Shown piece by piece: positions 22,961 through 33,478 of a stretch of 64,000 nucleotides of DNA (its first letter is position 1; each line of letters starts with the position of its first letter). The stretch comes from Sweltsa coloradensis (taxonomy: Eukaryota > Arthropoda > Insecta > Plecoptera > Chloroperlidae). The translations under genes were made by a program, and so were the position numbers. Where the stretch lies: assembly GCA_024449915.1 (NCBI GenBank), contig JAMZAV010000165.1, positions 620,001 to 684,000 on the forward strand, given 5' to 3'. The notes under the pieces were generated by a model. The model saw only the letters and a list, made by a program, of their open reading frames with translations, was not told the origin of the DNA and made no database searches.

Positions 22961-25319
22961 AATAATACATTTACAAAGTTACTACGACACGGTTATCTAC
23001 TATCTTTATTTTGACAAGGTTCATAAAATATACAAATCAACATAATAAAATATCTTATCAATGCCGGTTTCCTTGTTCCTCCACGCCTCACTGGATCCTC
23101 TATCAGTGGCCTCGTGCGATATGCTGCGGCTCGCCTACACAGCCTACACAGGACACACATCTTGCGACCTTCACTTCACCGAGTGTTTGGTACATAACCA
23201 CGTCTTTTGTAATCGACGCGTTATTCGTTTCATAACACTAAACCAACAATTAAAAATAAAAATATGTAAACACTGCCCGTATTAATTATAACAAATTAGT
23301 TTTTCAAATGTTTGACTTCCCGGATTCCAAAAATTAAACAAGACGCAATTCCAGACTAGAATCCTTCAGTCTTTTTAGATTTATTCCCAGCTATCACTAA
23401 TTAAGTGAATCGTTATTCCGTCCATGCGTGAAACGATTACACAATGCGATTGTTTGAAGAACGGCCTAGAAACGAATTTCGTAATCACGATCAAATTAGC
23501 TAGAGATCGCCCCGCAGCTCTAGCCGAAATCGTACGTTCGTACACTGTTCAAATTATACGTCTACATTATTCAATCGATCAAGATTAATATTTTTTAGCA
23601 TACTGAGAAAGGCGATGTATATTCTAGTACATGATTCGCCTTTTAAAGAAAAAATGTGCCCCGTTTAAGTCACGTGACAAATGAAACTTCGAATAGAACA
23701 AATTATGTCTCGGAGACGCGCAGGAAAACATGTGGCTATCGGGGGGAAACCGGGATTTTATTGTATTGATAGGAGTGAAAACAGAACCAAAAGGGTGAAA
23801 TTTACTGCATGTTATTGTACACTGAGAGTTCAGGATCACTTTATTTTAAAAAAGTTTTTTTTATCACCGAATCCAGCGAATTCCACATTCTAGGTCGCAT
23901 TTGAGTTTTGACCTCAAATTACACTCCTAAAACACGAATCATTGGGAGATTGTTTACCAAGGATATATGCATGTCGCGATCGGAGAACATTTTAAACAAG
24001 TGTTTGCTACAGACGCTTAAAACCATAAAACATAAAACCTCTTTGTTTGGCCAACCCCATAGTATACAATCTCTCGATCTTGAAAGAGATCCAGAATGAC
24101 CTCATCCAACAGTCACCTGTCAGACGGTTACAAGGTTACTACAGTGGGACACCACACTGTGTAGCGTCTGGCCAGGCGTCCGTAACAACCTGTCATACCT
24201 GTCATAAGTCATAACTAGGACAAACTATTAACGTGCGCATTATACGTAATAAATTAAATATTTCCAAACAATATAGTAGCATGATGGAATGAAACGGGCC
24301 CAGTTTTTTTAACATTGATGTAAACGAGGAAATATCGTTTACAATGGAAAATTATTATTAATGATAATCAACAAGTTTGCATATTAATTCTGTCCTGTCT
24401 TATAAAACACTGTTCTGAACACAGCGGAAACTTGTCATAGTCCAGGAAGTTAGTTCGGGATTTAGAACGGATAAAATAAAAACATAATGTTCTGACTATG
24501 TTTAAAGATAAAAACGTATTTTGCGTACAATTTATGGATAAATACATTTCGCCCAACACTTATCATATAACCTTATTTTCGTACATGGTAATTTGAATTC
24601 CAGACGTTTCACTCGTTTTAACCACTTCTCCTTTCCCGCCCAACTGTTTGAACATGTTCGGTTGTCTGGTCTCTGGAGAGAGATGAACACCACCCGAACA
24701 CTTGTTTGTGACAACTGAACGACCAGTTCAGACAGTTCAAAACAATTCCGGATGGACGACCAAACAAAATCTATTGAGTTATTTCTCGTCAGTCATATGT
24801 TAATTATGTCAGCACAGGAAATTTTTGTTTTCCACCTATAATATTAGAAAATTATATATTGAAAGGTATAAGGTAGGCCTACATAGTGTTTTTATCAATC
24901 CGACCAACGTTTTTAATGTTTTAATTTAATCCATGAATCAAAGGATGCGAGATAGATAAATACTGGTAGGTGTTACTATCCTATCAATACTAGCAATGTA
25001 ACTATTGAGCGCGTCTTCGCCTATATTTATAATAAACATAGGGATAAAAGTGAAGTCGTTAGATCTCTATTGGTCTACATTTGGCTACGTTCACTCCGTT
25101 CATCACATATTTTGTTATAAATAAAGTTATCCTGATGCAACTTTTTAACTTTCTATTTTAAGCTCCCAAAAGTAACGTTGAAAATGAATAGCCTATTTAT
25201 TTTATGATTTGCAGATTTCGAGCGAGACACGTGACAACCACTTGTTGTGCGTGATGTAGAATTAGAAACAAAATAATAATTATAAATAGAATAATTATTA
25301 TGTGTTAGCCCACCTGTGT

Positions 25320-25565
25320 TTAGTAACACGTCGCTGTGATCAGTCCAGTCCAGTCGTTCAGCTCCCACTACACCAAGCACCGGCCGGCAACAGACGAACA
25401 CTCCTCGCTAGCAAGCGCGGGCACATTACCCAACACACTTCCAAGCAAAGTCCTCGACAAAAACATCGGCGCCGAGAAGCACTGGAGCGCTCGTAGCTTG
25501 GAGGTCGATTGTTTCAGGTCAGAGTGTGCCGGTGAGCAAGACAGAGACGGACCATACATCAAAGT
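25320..25565. other. GC-rich island, candidate first exon or promoter
   Basis: A 250-bp GC-rich stretch in AT-rich surroundings. On the plus strand it has an initiator-like TCAGTCC (25339) and a good donor, GTGCCGGTGAGC near 25528-25536. On the minus strand a donor-like ACAGGTGGGC lies near 25310-25319. It could be the non-coding first exon of the 248-aa gene (minus) or of a plus-strand transcript. No convincing protein is encoded. Confidence 0.3.
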
Positions 25566-26479
25566 GTGAGAGAGGTAGAGACAGAAACATATTTAGTGGT
25601 TGGTGTCAGGGCCTGAAATAAACGGTTGCTTGATGACATCACCGACGAGAATATTACGAGTTGAGGGCCCACTTGATTTCCATAAGAGCGACCTCGATGA
25701 GGTCATACATCGGATTATGAATGAGCTAACGTGGTTACGTAGCTAATGCTAAACGTAAACACCAGTTAAATAATAGTCGTTTGACACAATAAAACAAATC
25801 GCGAAGAAACCATGAAACTATAGGTGAAACTGGTGCTAGTTTACAACTACTTTCAGACAGAATTGTTTCTACATTTTTTCTGCCATTGTTATTACTTCTT
25901 TACTTGTGCACATCCACCCATTTCTCGTGCAAAGAACATCATACGGACAGAGGGGTGGAGGTCGCGCAGTGCGCGCAGGAGCAGGGCCCCCCGGGTGGCT
26001 GAGGGGCCCCCGAACGCCCCCAAATTCTGTCATTAGAAAAATATATCAATGTACACAAGTGGAGCAATGCCAGACATTGAATACAAGTTTTGCATAATGT
26101 ATTTTGAATCCTTGTTTAAAACTCCCAGTAAAAAATCACCTTTCCTTTATATTGCTAGAGAGTAGAGATCATTACTCTGCCTCTGAAATGTGTCTGCTAT
26201 AATATGCTCAATTGAAAATGCTGTGAATTTTAAGCTCCAGATGACAACAAAAGAAATTGACGTACACAAACTACATTGTTTCGGTATTGCATTCAGCCCA
26301 CCACTTTTTTCTACAACGCACCAAATGTATTCTAAAAACCTGATTTTCAAATTTTTTCGCCTGCAATTATGGAGAGCTCCACGCCCTCCTCCCCCATGAT
26401 CATGCCCTAGATCCGCCACTGCAAATGCATTTTGCACTCAATAAGTGTAAATCCGCCTCTGAACGGAACCATAATGTAT

Positions 26480-26645
26480 CAGTTTCGGCTCACGCGACTC
26501 TGATTCGGGAGGTCCCGAATTCAAATCCCGTCGAGACCGGCAATCCTGACTGAAGATTTTTCCTAGGTTTTCTTCAGGATACCTAGTCAGACACCTGAAG
26601 AGGGGCATGGCTAGCGGTCTGTTTCCTTGGGCACAAACTACAATG
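26480..26645 (+). repeat. SINE-B copy (tRNA-derived)
   Basis: CTCTGATTCGGGAGGTCCCG, then AATTCAAATCCCGTCGAGAC (B-box region) and CCGGCAATCCTGACTGAAG, followed by the CACCTGAAGAGGGGCATG tail phrase. It matches the better preserved copy at 35775-36025. Confidence 0.75.
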
Positions 26646-26794
26646 TGTTTATTAGCAACATATTTAAATACAAAATTAAGCCTATTAGTTTAACTAATTA
26701 GGAATAAATGGTAGCCTATACCTCCCTAAATGCATGCATTTAATATCTAGTTTAGCATTATTAATAATGGAGAAATGAAGTTAACCTGTATGTA

Positions 26795-26892
26795 AGCACC
26801 ATCATGTGATGGTTGTAAAATGTAAAAACTTGTAAAGAGTAGTGCAGCTGTACAAAATAAATAAAGGAATTTTAATAAATAAATAAAATAAA
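26795..26892 (+). repeat. A-rich (TAAA) tail, probable retroposon 3' end
   Basis: TGTACAAAATAAATAAAGG followed by AATAAATAAATAAAATAAAA resembles the 3' terminus of a non-LTR retroposon. Nothing upstream could be recognised as coding. Confidence 0.4.
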
Positions 26893-27027
26893 AAGATTCT
26901 GCCCAGTGGCCTCTCTTGAGACTGACCGATAATTTGAAAAGTTGAAAATGAAAGAGGGCCTCTAATTCACCAGCAAAATATTTTGGAATTTTTTAAAAGA
27001 CAGAACCTCACTATCGGCAATATAAAT

Positions 27028-27680
27028 AGAAACGCTTAGTCCGCGGTTGTTGGATGACGTAATTGGTGCATTGAGCTGCCATGTGTATGCGATTTACTGT
27101 TGTTCTGTGAAAAATCATTACAGTTGAAAGATTTTTTTTAAATTAAATTAAATTAAATGAAAAATAACTTAAATTTATTATTTTTTAATAAGTATTGAAA
27201 AAAAGGAAAAAATCGTAATATTGAAATTTCATAAGAAATAATTTTTGATTGGCGCACAAATTTACACAAATAATAATTTATAATTAAGGTTCTGTGAAAA
27301 ATTATTACAATAGATAAAGCATGTAGGGGTTATAAGTCAAAGAATGTATTTAATTGAAAAAAAAAAAACGTAAATTTTCGATTTTCATGAGAAAAAGTTT
27401 TTTGATTCGCTCAATTTTACACGAATACTAAATTCATGAAATTAAGGTTCTGTCAAAAAATCATTAAAATCGGACAAAGCATTTAGGTGTTATAAGCTCA
27501 AGAAATTTTTTAAAAATCGAAAAAAATCGTAAAATTGCGATTTTCATGAGAAATAATTTTTCGATTGCGCTCAAAAACGTGGCAGTTCTTCGTTCAGAGA
27601 TTTCGAAGGCTCCATAAATTTCATCGCAATTGGAGTATCGGTTTAGCCGGAATCGTGTTAACAGACACACAAAAATACAG

Positions 27681-27721
<41 letters not shown>

Positions 27722-27793
27722 ATTCCGGATTTTTTTCTCCAGTGTAGTGAAATGGAATCTTCGCTTCGCTCGCTACGCTCGCTACGCTCATCC
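27028..27793. mobile_element. Large non-autonomous element (GTTGTTGGATGA family), copy 1
   Basis: Shares with 33548-34156 and 37376-38148 an opening with GTTGTTGGATGA, repeated internal phrases (ATTTTCATGAGAAATAATTT, TTTCGATTGCGCTCAAA), the GTATCGGTTTAGCCGGAATC phrase, an A-tract (27681-27720) and a closing CGCTTCGCTCGCTACGCTC with CATCC. The internal phrase is itself tandemly repeated about three times. It encodes no protein. Confidence 0.8.
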
Positions 27794-28184
27794 AAAAAGT
27801 TTGGATATTGATGGACACACTGAGTCAAGCGCAAAATTACATTTCAAATTACATTCTTAACACCGTTTTGTAAAATGTTGTTTCAAAAAACACTTGAACT
27901 TTCACCTCTGTAAAAGGAAAAATGAATTCCAAAAATAACATTTGGTGGACGAATTTTTCGGACGCCGTTACAAAACTTGTATTTGTACTAACTTGTACTG
28001 TAACTTCCCACAAAATAAAACAAAAATAAATGATGTGATTAACGGACCTATGTTGATTTTGGATTTTGTTAAAAAGTGCAAAAAAGCAATTATTTTATTC
28101 TTTGTATGGTTAATTAACAAGTAATTATTTACGACGGTTGGCTACCTACGCTTCTACTTTACCTGCGAAGTATGTGTTTGTGCC

Positions 28185-28350
28185 TGGGTCACCTACACAA
28201 GAAGCACAAGAGGAACGTGCGAGGCATGGTCCTTGTTCGATGCCCACTACTGGCAATCAGAGTATGTTCGTGAGATTGATTGACTGCCCAAATTACCTTG
28301 TCAGACACCTAACGAGGGGTGTGTAATTGTCCCTGCATGGGCACAACACA
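28185..28350 (+). repeat. Diverged SINE-B copy
   Basis: CTACTGGCAATC, CCTTGTCAGACACCTAACGA and the GCATGGGCACAACACAA end match the SINE-B tail in order but with many changes. It is an old copy. Confidence 0.5.
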
Positions 28351-29234
28351 AACAAAAACACTTGTTGACTGTTAAAACAAATCCGTTTCAAATTTCTGCA
28401 ATCAAGTTTGGAAGTGTGGGAAATGAAATGGAGATATAAAATACCACAAAACAGACAAATACTTACTATACTAACAAAAAAAAAGCAATTAAAAGATAAT
28501 GGTAAATAAAAACGGAGCTTCATTTTTCTTCATTTGTCTTTACCTACAGCATAAACACAGGACGAGGAATATGATATGGATGATGTTATATTTGATTGGA
28601 GCTGTTATAAATGTAATTAGTTCACATTTACCTTCACACTTTTTATGAACAGAACAAATAATATTAACAAACTCAACCAACATTGTTAAATCAATAAAAT
28701 AATAAAATTAACAATACGCTTTTTACAAGTTTACGTCACTGTTTTGACATGTTTTACAAGAATTAGTATAATTCAGAGACTAGAATGTTCACGAGTCTCC
28801 ATGAGTATTTAACATGGCTGAAACTGCTAATAACTAATACGTAATAATAAATTTACAGGTTCCATTCAGGGATTTTCCTAACTTTTGTTCATAACAATTA
28901 TTTTACAACTATATTATACACAAGATCCATTCTTTTTGTCAACCTTTTGAACCGAAGCCTTGTGGCTTTTTTCTATTCTATTTCATCACATTTTTGTTTA
29001 ATAACTACAATGTTAATAATAACTAGTTCTTTCTCATCCACATCCATGTGCAGATGATATACATAAATACAATGCACTATGAGGACTGAGAAAGGTTTCA
29101 GCACAGATATAGAGTGCACTAACTCTATTATCTGTGGTTTCAGGTTTCAAAGCGGTATCTTTTCATAACACTAAGAGATGGATGTTAGAATCAAGAAAAT
29201 CAACATAACATACAATCAAACCCAAGCCAACACC

Positions 29235-29450
29235 GACAGTGTTGGCTTCGCGACTCAGATCACGGAGTCAAATCCCGTCGAGACCGGCAATCCTGACTGA
29301 AGGTTTTTCCGAGGTCTTCCTCGGGCATCCCTTCACAATTGTCCTGATTACAATATAATTAGATCGAGGTACCATAGTCGGACACCCCACCCGAGAAGAG
29401 GCATGCGTAGCACCCTGGCAGGTTCCCACGAAAAAAAATACCACAAAACA
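29235..29450 (+). repeat. SINE-B copy (tRNA-derived)
   Basis: ACAGTGTTGGCTTCGCGACT, GGAGTCAAATCCCGTCGAGA and CCGGCAATCCTGACTGAAGG, followed by the tail phrase GAGAAGAGGCATG and GGCAGGTTCCCACG. It lies about 370 bp past the ETS gene stop codon. Confidence 0.75.
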
Positions 29451-29781
29451 AACCAAACTCTGTGTTGTGTTGAATGTGGTTCGTCACATTTGACTTGTGA
29501 CAAAATAATAACATTGTAAAGAAAGCGTGCAGAGAATGGAGGCTTTCAAAAAAAGCTGCTTTAAATTTTAACAGTCTACAAGTATTATTTTGATACACGG
29601 ACTATTGTACGCCGTGGCTGAGTAACTAAGTTTTTACTTTTTACTCTAGTATTGATCGCAAGAATATCCAGTGTTCATTGACACAGACGTCGAGTAGTAA
29701 CTTAATTTTTACATGCGTTTTTCATAATTGTTTATTGTAACACATTTGTTGTTACCATTTTACGAAGATTGTTGCCAATAT

Positions 29782-29787
29782 TTTATT
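29782..29787 (-). promoter_or_regulatory. Polyadenylation signal AATAAA of the ETS gene
   Basis: First AATAAA on the minus strand, about 30 nt after the stop codon; another lies at 29731-29736. The second may be the one used, since the first would leave a very short 3' untranslated region. Confidence 0.5.
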
Positions 29788-29817
29788 TTATCTCAACAAA
29801 GAGAAGTTTTGAAGTGA

Positions 29818-30335
29818 TTATTTACACACACACGTGTCCACCCCGAGACAGTGAAACGGCTGAGAGTCAATCTTGTGATTGTTGTCTCTTTCCATCGTAG
29901 TTAGTTTATCCCCCCCGTCCTTCTCCGACATGGAGCGCGCCTTCACACCCCCGCCATCTAGTGACTGTTCTAAACCGCTCTTATCGACGAACCCACTGCG
30001 CTCGGCGGGCATCTTGTGCGCCGTGCTGCCATCTACCGAGAGATCCTGCGCGATGCTCCCCGCGTCGTACGGCAGGTGCTGGACGTCGTTGCCGGGGTAG
30101 TATCCTCGGGGTCTGTACGACGGCTCCGTCTGCTGGAAGTGATGCAGCGGCGGCGGGTAGGAGGCGCCGGAGCTGTACATGGCGAGCATCTCCGAGTAGG
30201 ACGGGCTGGGGGTCGGACCAGGGGCGTCCGGCGCCGGGGGGCCGCGGGGGTGGAGCAGACCACCCTCGGTACCCCCGTACGCCAGGTTGAACAGAGCCTC
30301 GGGGTCGCACACAAACTTGTACACGTAGCGTTCGC
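29818..30335 (-). CDS. PEA3-type ETS factor, last coding exon
   Basis: Terminal coding exon of an ETS transcription factor of the ETV1/4/5 (PEA3) group, which binds GGAA sites and acts downstream of receptor tyrosine kinase-ERK signalling. The exon begins after TCCACCAG (AG 30337-30336) and its first two bases complete a Gly codon begun in the previous exon. It opens ERYVYKFVCDPEALFNLAY, the last strand and tail of the ETS domain, nearly identical to vertebrate PEA3 proteins. The remaining ~150 residues are Pro-, Ser- and Tyr-rich with no domain, and end CVCK before TAA (29820-29818). This C-terminal tail is longer than in vertebrate PEA3 proteins as I remember them. Confidence 0.92.
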
Positions 30336-31559
30336 CTGGTGGACAGGGAACGACATGTTTACACATACATACAAGATATTATTATGTTTTATTGTATATT
30401 ATTTATTTAACACAATTATTTTAAAATGAATTTAGTATGTATCTCATTGATCCATTTCTGTAGCAATGAAGATGTGAGCCAAACACCAGATTTCACATTG
30501 GAGCCAAATTCTCCAAATATCCTATATTATGCCTCCCCGGAGAGAGAGTAGAATATCATCCACAACCTATTCCATTCTAACTTAATGTGCACAATGATTG
30601 TGATGGTCAGTCCCCAATCTCTCAATAAAATACTACCGGTACACACTAAAAACACAAATTTGGAAACGTAGAAATAACCAAAATTAAATTTTAGTAACAT
30701 TTACATTAAGGCTATTCCATCGCGTTTTTCTATTTTCCAAAATATGCTACTAAGTTAAAATATAGTGAATGGCTTTGAAACATGGCTATTTTAGAAAATC
30801 AAAAATATTTTTTCCAAATTTTCTGATCCGGTACACGGCCAATATAGCCACCTCAAAATAATTTCAAACTTCAATTCGCCAGCGCACACCATTCAACGTA
30901 CGGTGTTGTGCTTTTGTGACATTAATTTTTAACTGTTTTTCTATGGACTGACTGAGAGAAAACAGATTTATTTTAACAATTGTCTTACCAGCGAATTTTT
31001 CGTTTGGCGGTATTTTTACCGATTTGTACCGCCAAACGAAAAAATTCGCAGGAAAGACAATTGTTAAAATAAATCTGTTTTCTCTCAGTCAGTCCAAAGA
31101 AAAACAATTGAAAATTAATGTCACAAAAGCACAACACCCTACGTTGAATGGTGTGCCCTGGCGAATTGAAGTTTGAAATTATTTTGAGGTGGCTATATTG
31201 GCCGTGTACCGGATCAGAAAAATTTGGAAAAAAATATGTTGATTTTCTAAAATAGCCATGTTTCAAAGACATTCACTATATTTTGACTTAGTAGCATATT
31301 TTGGAAAATAGAAAAACGCGGTGGAATAGCCTTAAGAGTCAACAAGAAATTGAATGCTGAATAGTTGCATTTACCCCCAGTAGACAGTGGTATGTTTATT
31401 TATACCAGAATTGAGAATATAGTTGTAGGTAAACTCTTGTTGCATAGGGCATAGCCGTGAGACTAAAGACTAAAGGTAACACATATTCCTGTTGCGCAAA
31501 AGATTTGTAGACAAATGTTGGACTTGAGCAACACTAGTAACTATTATCACATGGTTTAC
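30336..31559 (-). other. Last intron of the ETS gene
   Basis: Runs from GTAAAC (31559) to the CAG acceptor at 30336. About half of it is a single palindromic element (30710-31331). No exon was seen. Confidence 0.85.
30710..31331. mobile_element. 622-bp near-perfect palindrome flanked by TTAA
   Basis: Starts GGCTATTCCATCGCG and ends CGCGGTGGAATAGCC, with TTAA immediately outside both ends (30706-30709, 31332-31335). The two arms of about 305 bp match almost base for base, around a short centre (GGTATTTTTACCGATTTGTACC) near 31020. The arms include an AGACAATTGTTAAAATAAAT block. TTAA flanks suggest piggyBac-type insertion. Transcribed as intron, it would form a very long hairpin. The 95-codon frame within it is an arm by-product. 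Confidence 0.9.
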
Positions 31560-31668
31560 CTGACACCTTCTGCATGATTCCCTTCTCGTAGTAGTACCTC
31601 AAGGATCTGCTCAGCTTGTCGTAGTTCATGGCTGGCCTGTTCTTCTGGACTCCCCAGCGTCGAGCAAC
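31560..31668 (-). CDS. PEA3-type ETS factor, ETS domain exon (recognition helix)
   Basis: 109-nt exon encoding [20 protein letters not shown] and [16 protein letters not shown]. It holds the DNA-recognition helix with the two invariant Arg of RSLRYYY that contact GGAA. Acceptor TATTGCAG (31670-31669); donor TCAG|GTAAAC (31559-31558). Thirty-six codons plus one base (Gly, completed in the next exon). Residue order VARRWG is typical of the PEA3 subgroup. Confidence 0.95.
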
Positions 31669-31720
31669 CTGCAATATAAAGCACGTCTTAGGAGGGGTAC
31701 AGGAGTGTGTTACATACACA

Positions 31721-31998
31721 CCAGCTTGAACTCCATGCCCCTGCCTGTCCACTAACCTCCTCGGGCTCCACCAGCTTGAACTCCATGCCCCTCTCTGTCC
31801 ACTAACCTCCTCGGGCTCCACCAGCTGAACTCCATGCCGCTCCCTGCCCACTAACCTCCTCGGTCTCCACCAGCTTAAACTCCATGCCCCTCCCTGTCCA
31901 CTAACCTCCTCGGGCTCCACCAGCTTGAACTCCATGCCCCTCCCTGTCCACTAACCTCCTCGGGCTCCACCAGCTTGAACTCCATGCCCCTCCCTGTC
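31721..31998 (-). repeat. 50-bp minisatellite containing the exon end and splice donor
   Basis: On the minus strand the last ~43 nt of the exon (from GTGGACAGGGAGGGGC to CCCGAGGAG) plus GTTAGTG are repeated in tandem. CCTCCTCGG/ACTAAC boundaries occur at 31751, 31801, 31850, 31900 and 31950, so the period is 50, 49, 50 and 50 bp, with a sixth partial unit at 31721. Each unit restates GAGGAG|GTTAGTGG, a usable 5' splice site, and can be read as [10 protein letters not shown]. One unit has lost a base and another reads GAGACCGAG. Confidence 0.93.
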
Positions 31999-32236
31999 CA
32001 CGCGATGCAGGCCGAGTTGGCCGGGTCATCGAGGAGAGCGACCAGGAACTGCCACAACTGCAGCGACCCGCGGCGTTGCTGGTAGCCGACGCCGGGCGTA
32101 GCGTCGCCCCAGCCCGAGGCGGCGGACGACGTCGAGCCCGGTCGGGCGGGCATCGAGACGTCACGGCTCCCCTTGAAGGCGTCGGACTTGGACGCCGGGG
32201 GGTAGAGGACGCCGGGGTGGACGCTGCCGTAGCCGC
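31956..32236 (-). CDS. PEA3-type ETS factor, exon with N-terminal half of ETS domain
   Basis: 281-nt exon: two bases completing a Gly codon, then 93 codons. It begins after TCTTTGCAG (AG 32238-32237). The first ~50 residues are a Gly/Pro/Ser linker; the ETS domain starts at [20 protein letters not shown] and ends EFKLVEPEE. Helix 1 ([11 protein letters not shown]) and the WTGRG turn are intact. [10 protein letters not shown] shows Ala-Cys where family members usually have His-Phe. The end at 31956 is chosen because splicing to VARRWG then gives an unbroken ETS domain; four more copies of the donor follow at 50-bp spacing, and using any of the next two would shift the frame. Confidence 0.93.
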
Positions 32237-33478
32237 CTGCAAAGACACGACATTTGCTCTTTTCAGTGTTTGATTTTATCTGTTGTTTTATAATATTTTG
32301 GTAAAATATTAGTTTGTGAGACTTCTCTAATCTCTGTAGGCAAGTTTTAAAAAAAAATATCCTAGACTTATTCATTGTTTTGTTGTTAAATTTTAAATTC
32401 GTATAATTTTTTTTTCCACACGGACAATACCTATTTTAAATGTAATTATTTGCACTTGTAAAAGGGAATGAAAAAGATTAGAACGTGGTACAGCTGATGT
32501 CAAGAGTCAACCTGCTCACTACAACTCCGTTACCTATACACTTGGTATAGGACCTACAAATCTACATTTTGGCACGTATTCTAGCATAATAGTAATCGAA
32601 ATTATCTTTAAAAATTATATTTTAAAACAGATTTTTCATCATATTTTTAAATTTTTCGCCTACTGAAATTATTCATTTAATTTTGATTATTTATCTAGAC
32701 TGAAATACAGCCATTTTACATTGTGCATTGTAAACATAATAACATTACAAACTAACTTATACTAATTAAAACTAAACATAATAATACAGATTTTAAATAT
32801 AGGGCCCATGAATACGTAAAAGCAAAAACAGAAGAACAGAAAACCATTGCAAAATTAACTAGGCTGACTAACTAGAGGTTTCACGTTAGTTATGAACTCC
32901 CGACTGAATAAAACAAATGTCGGGGGTGGGAGTGGCAAGTGAATTGTAGGTGGAGGTTTTGATGAAATACCCAAATATATTTTTTAACCTCATTACTTGT
33001 AAATTCAATTAGACTAGCAAGAGGTTTCACGTGAGTTATGAATCCCCGACAGAGTAAAACAATTGTCGGTGGTGGGAGTGGCAAGTGAATTGAAGGTGAG
33101 GTTTTGATGAAATACCTAAATAGGTTTTAACCTCATTACTTGTAATTCACATTGATACTATAACTTGGTAGCAATCTAAAATAGCCATTTAAAAATTCTG
33201 TATTGAGAGCTGAAACTGTTCTCAAATATTCACTCACACACGAAATCATAATTATAATAATGCACCTCGAAATAATTACACCACTTCTCGGTAATCTGCG
33301 TATTGTGGCTAGTTCGTGCATCACAACTCACAATTACTCAACTAAAACGTCGCGTATGCAGAGGAATATGAACTAATCGTAATGATCAGAAACCTAAACG
33401 GTCAACTTGACGTCGCAAAGTTATTTGAGAGACTTTTACCATTTGGACCAGATATAACAATTACTTAGGTGGAACCTT

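Larger units (their letters stand above)
21905..29730. other. Intergenic region between the 248-aa gene and the ETS gene
   Basis: Mostly AT-rich and repeat-bearing. It includes the presumed first exon and promoter of the 248-aa gene (not located), a poly-C tract at 22147-22163, a G-rich repeat (22798-22960), a GC-rich island (25320-25565), several SINE-B copies and one large non-autonomous element (27028-27793). No further protein gene was supported. Confidence 0.6.

Noticed and set aside
30985..31272. 95-codon minus-strand frame in the last ETS intron
   Set aside because: It spans the arm of the 622-bp palindrome; not conserved as protein.
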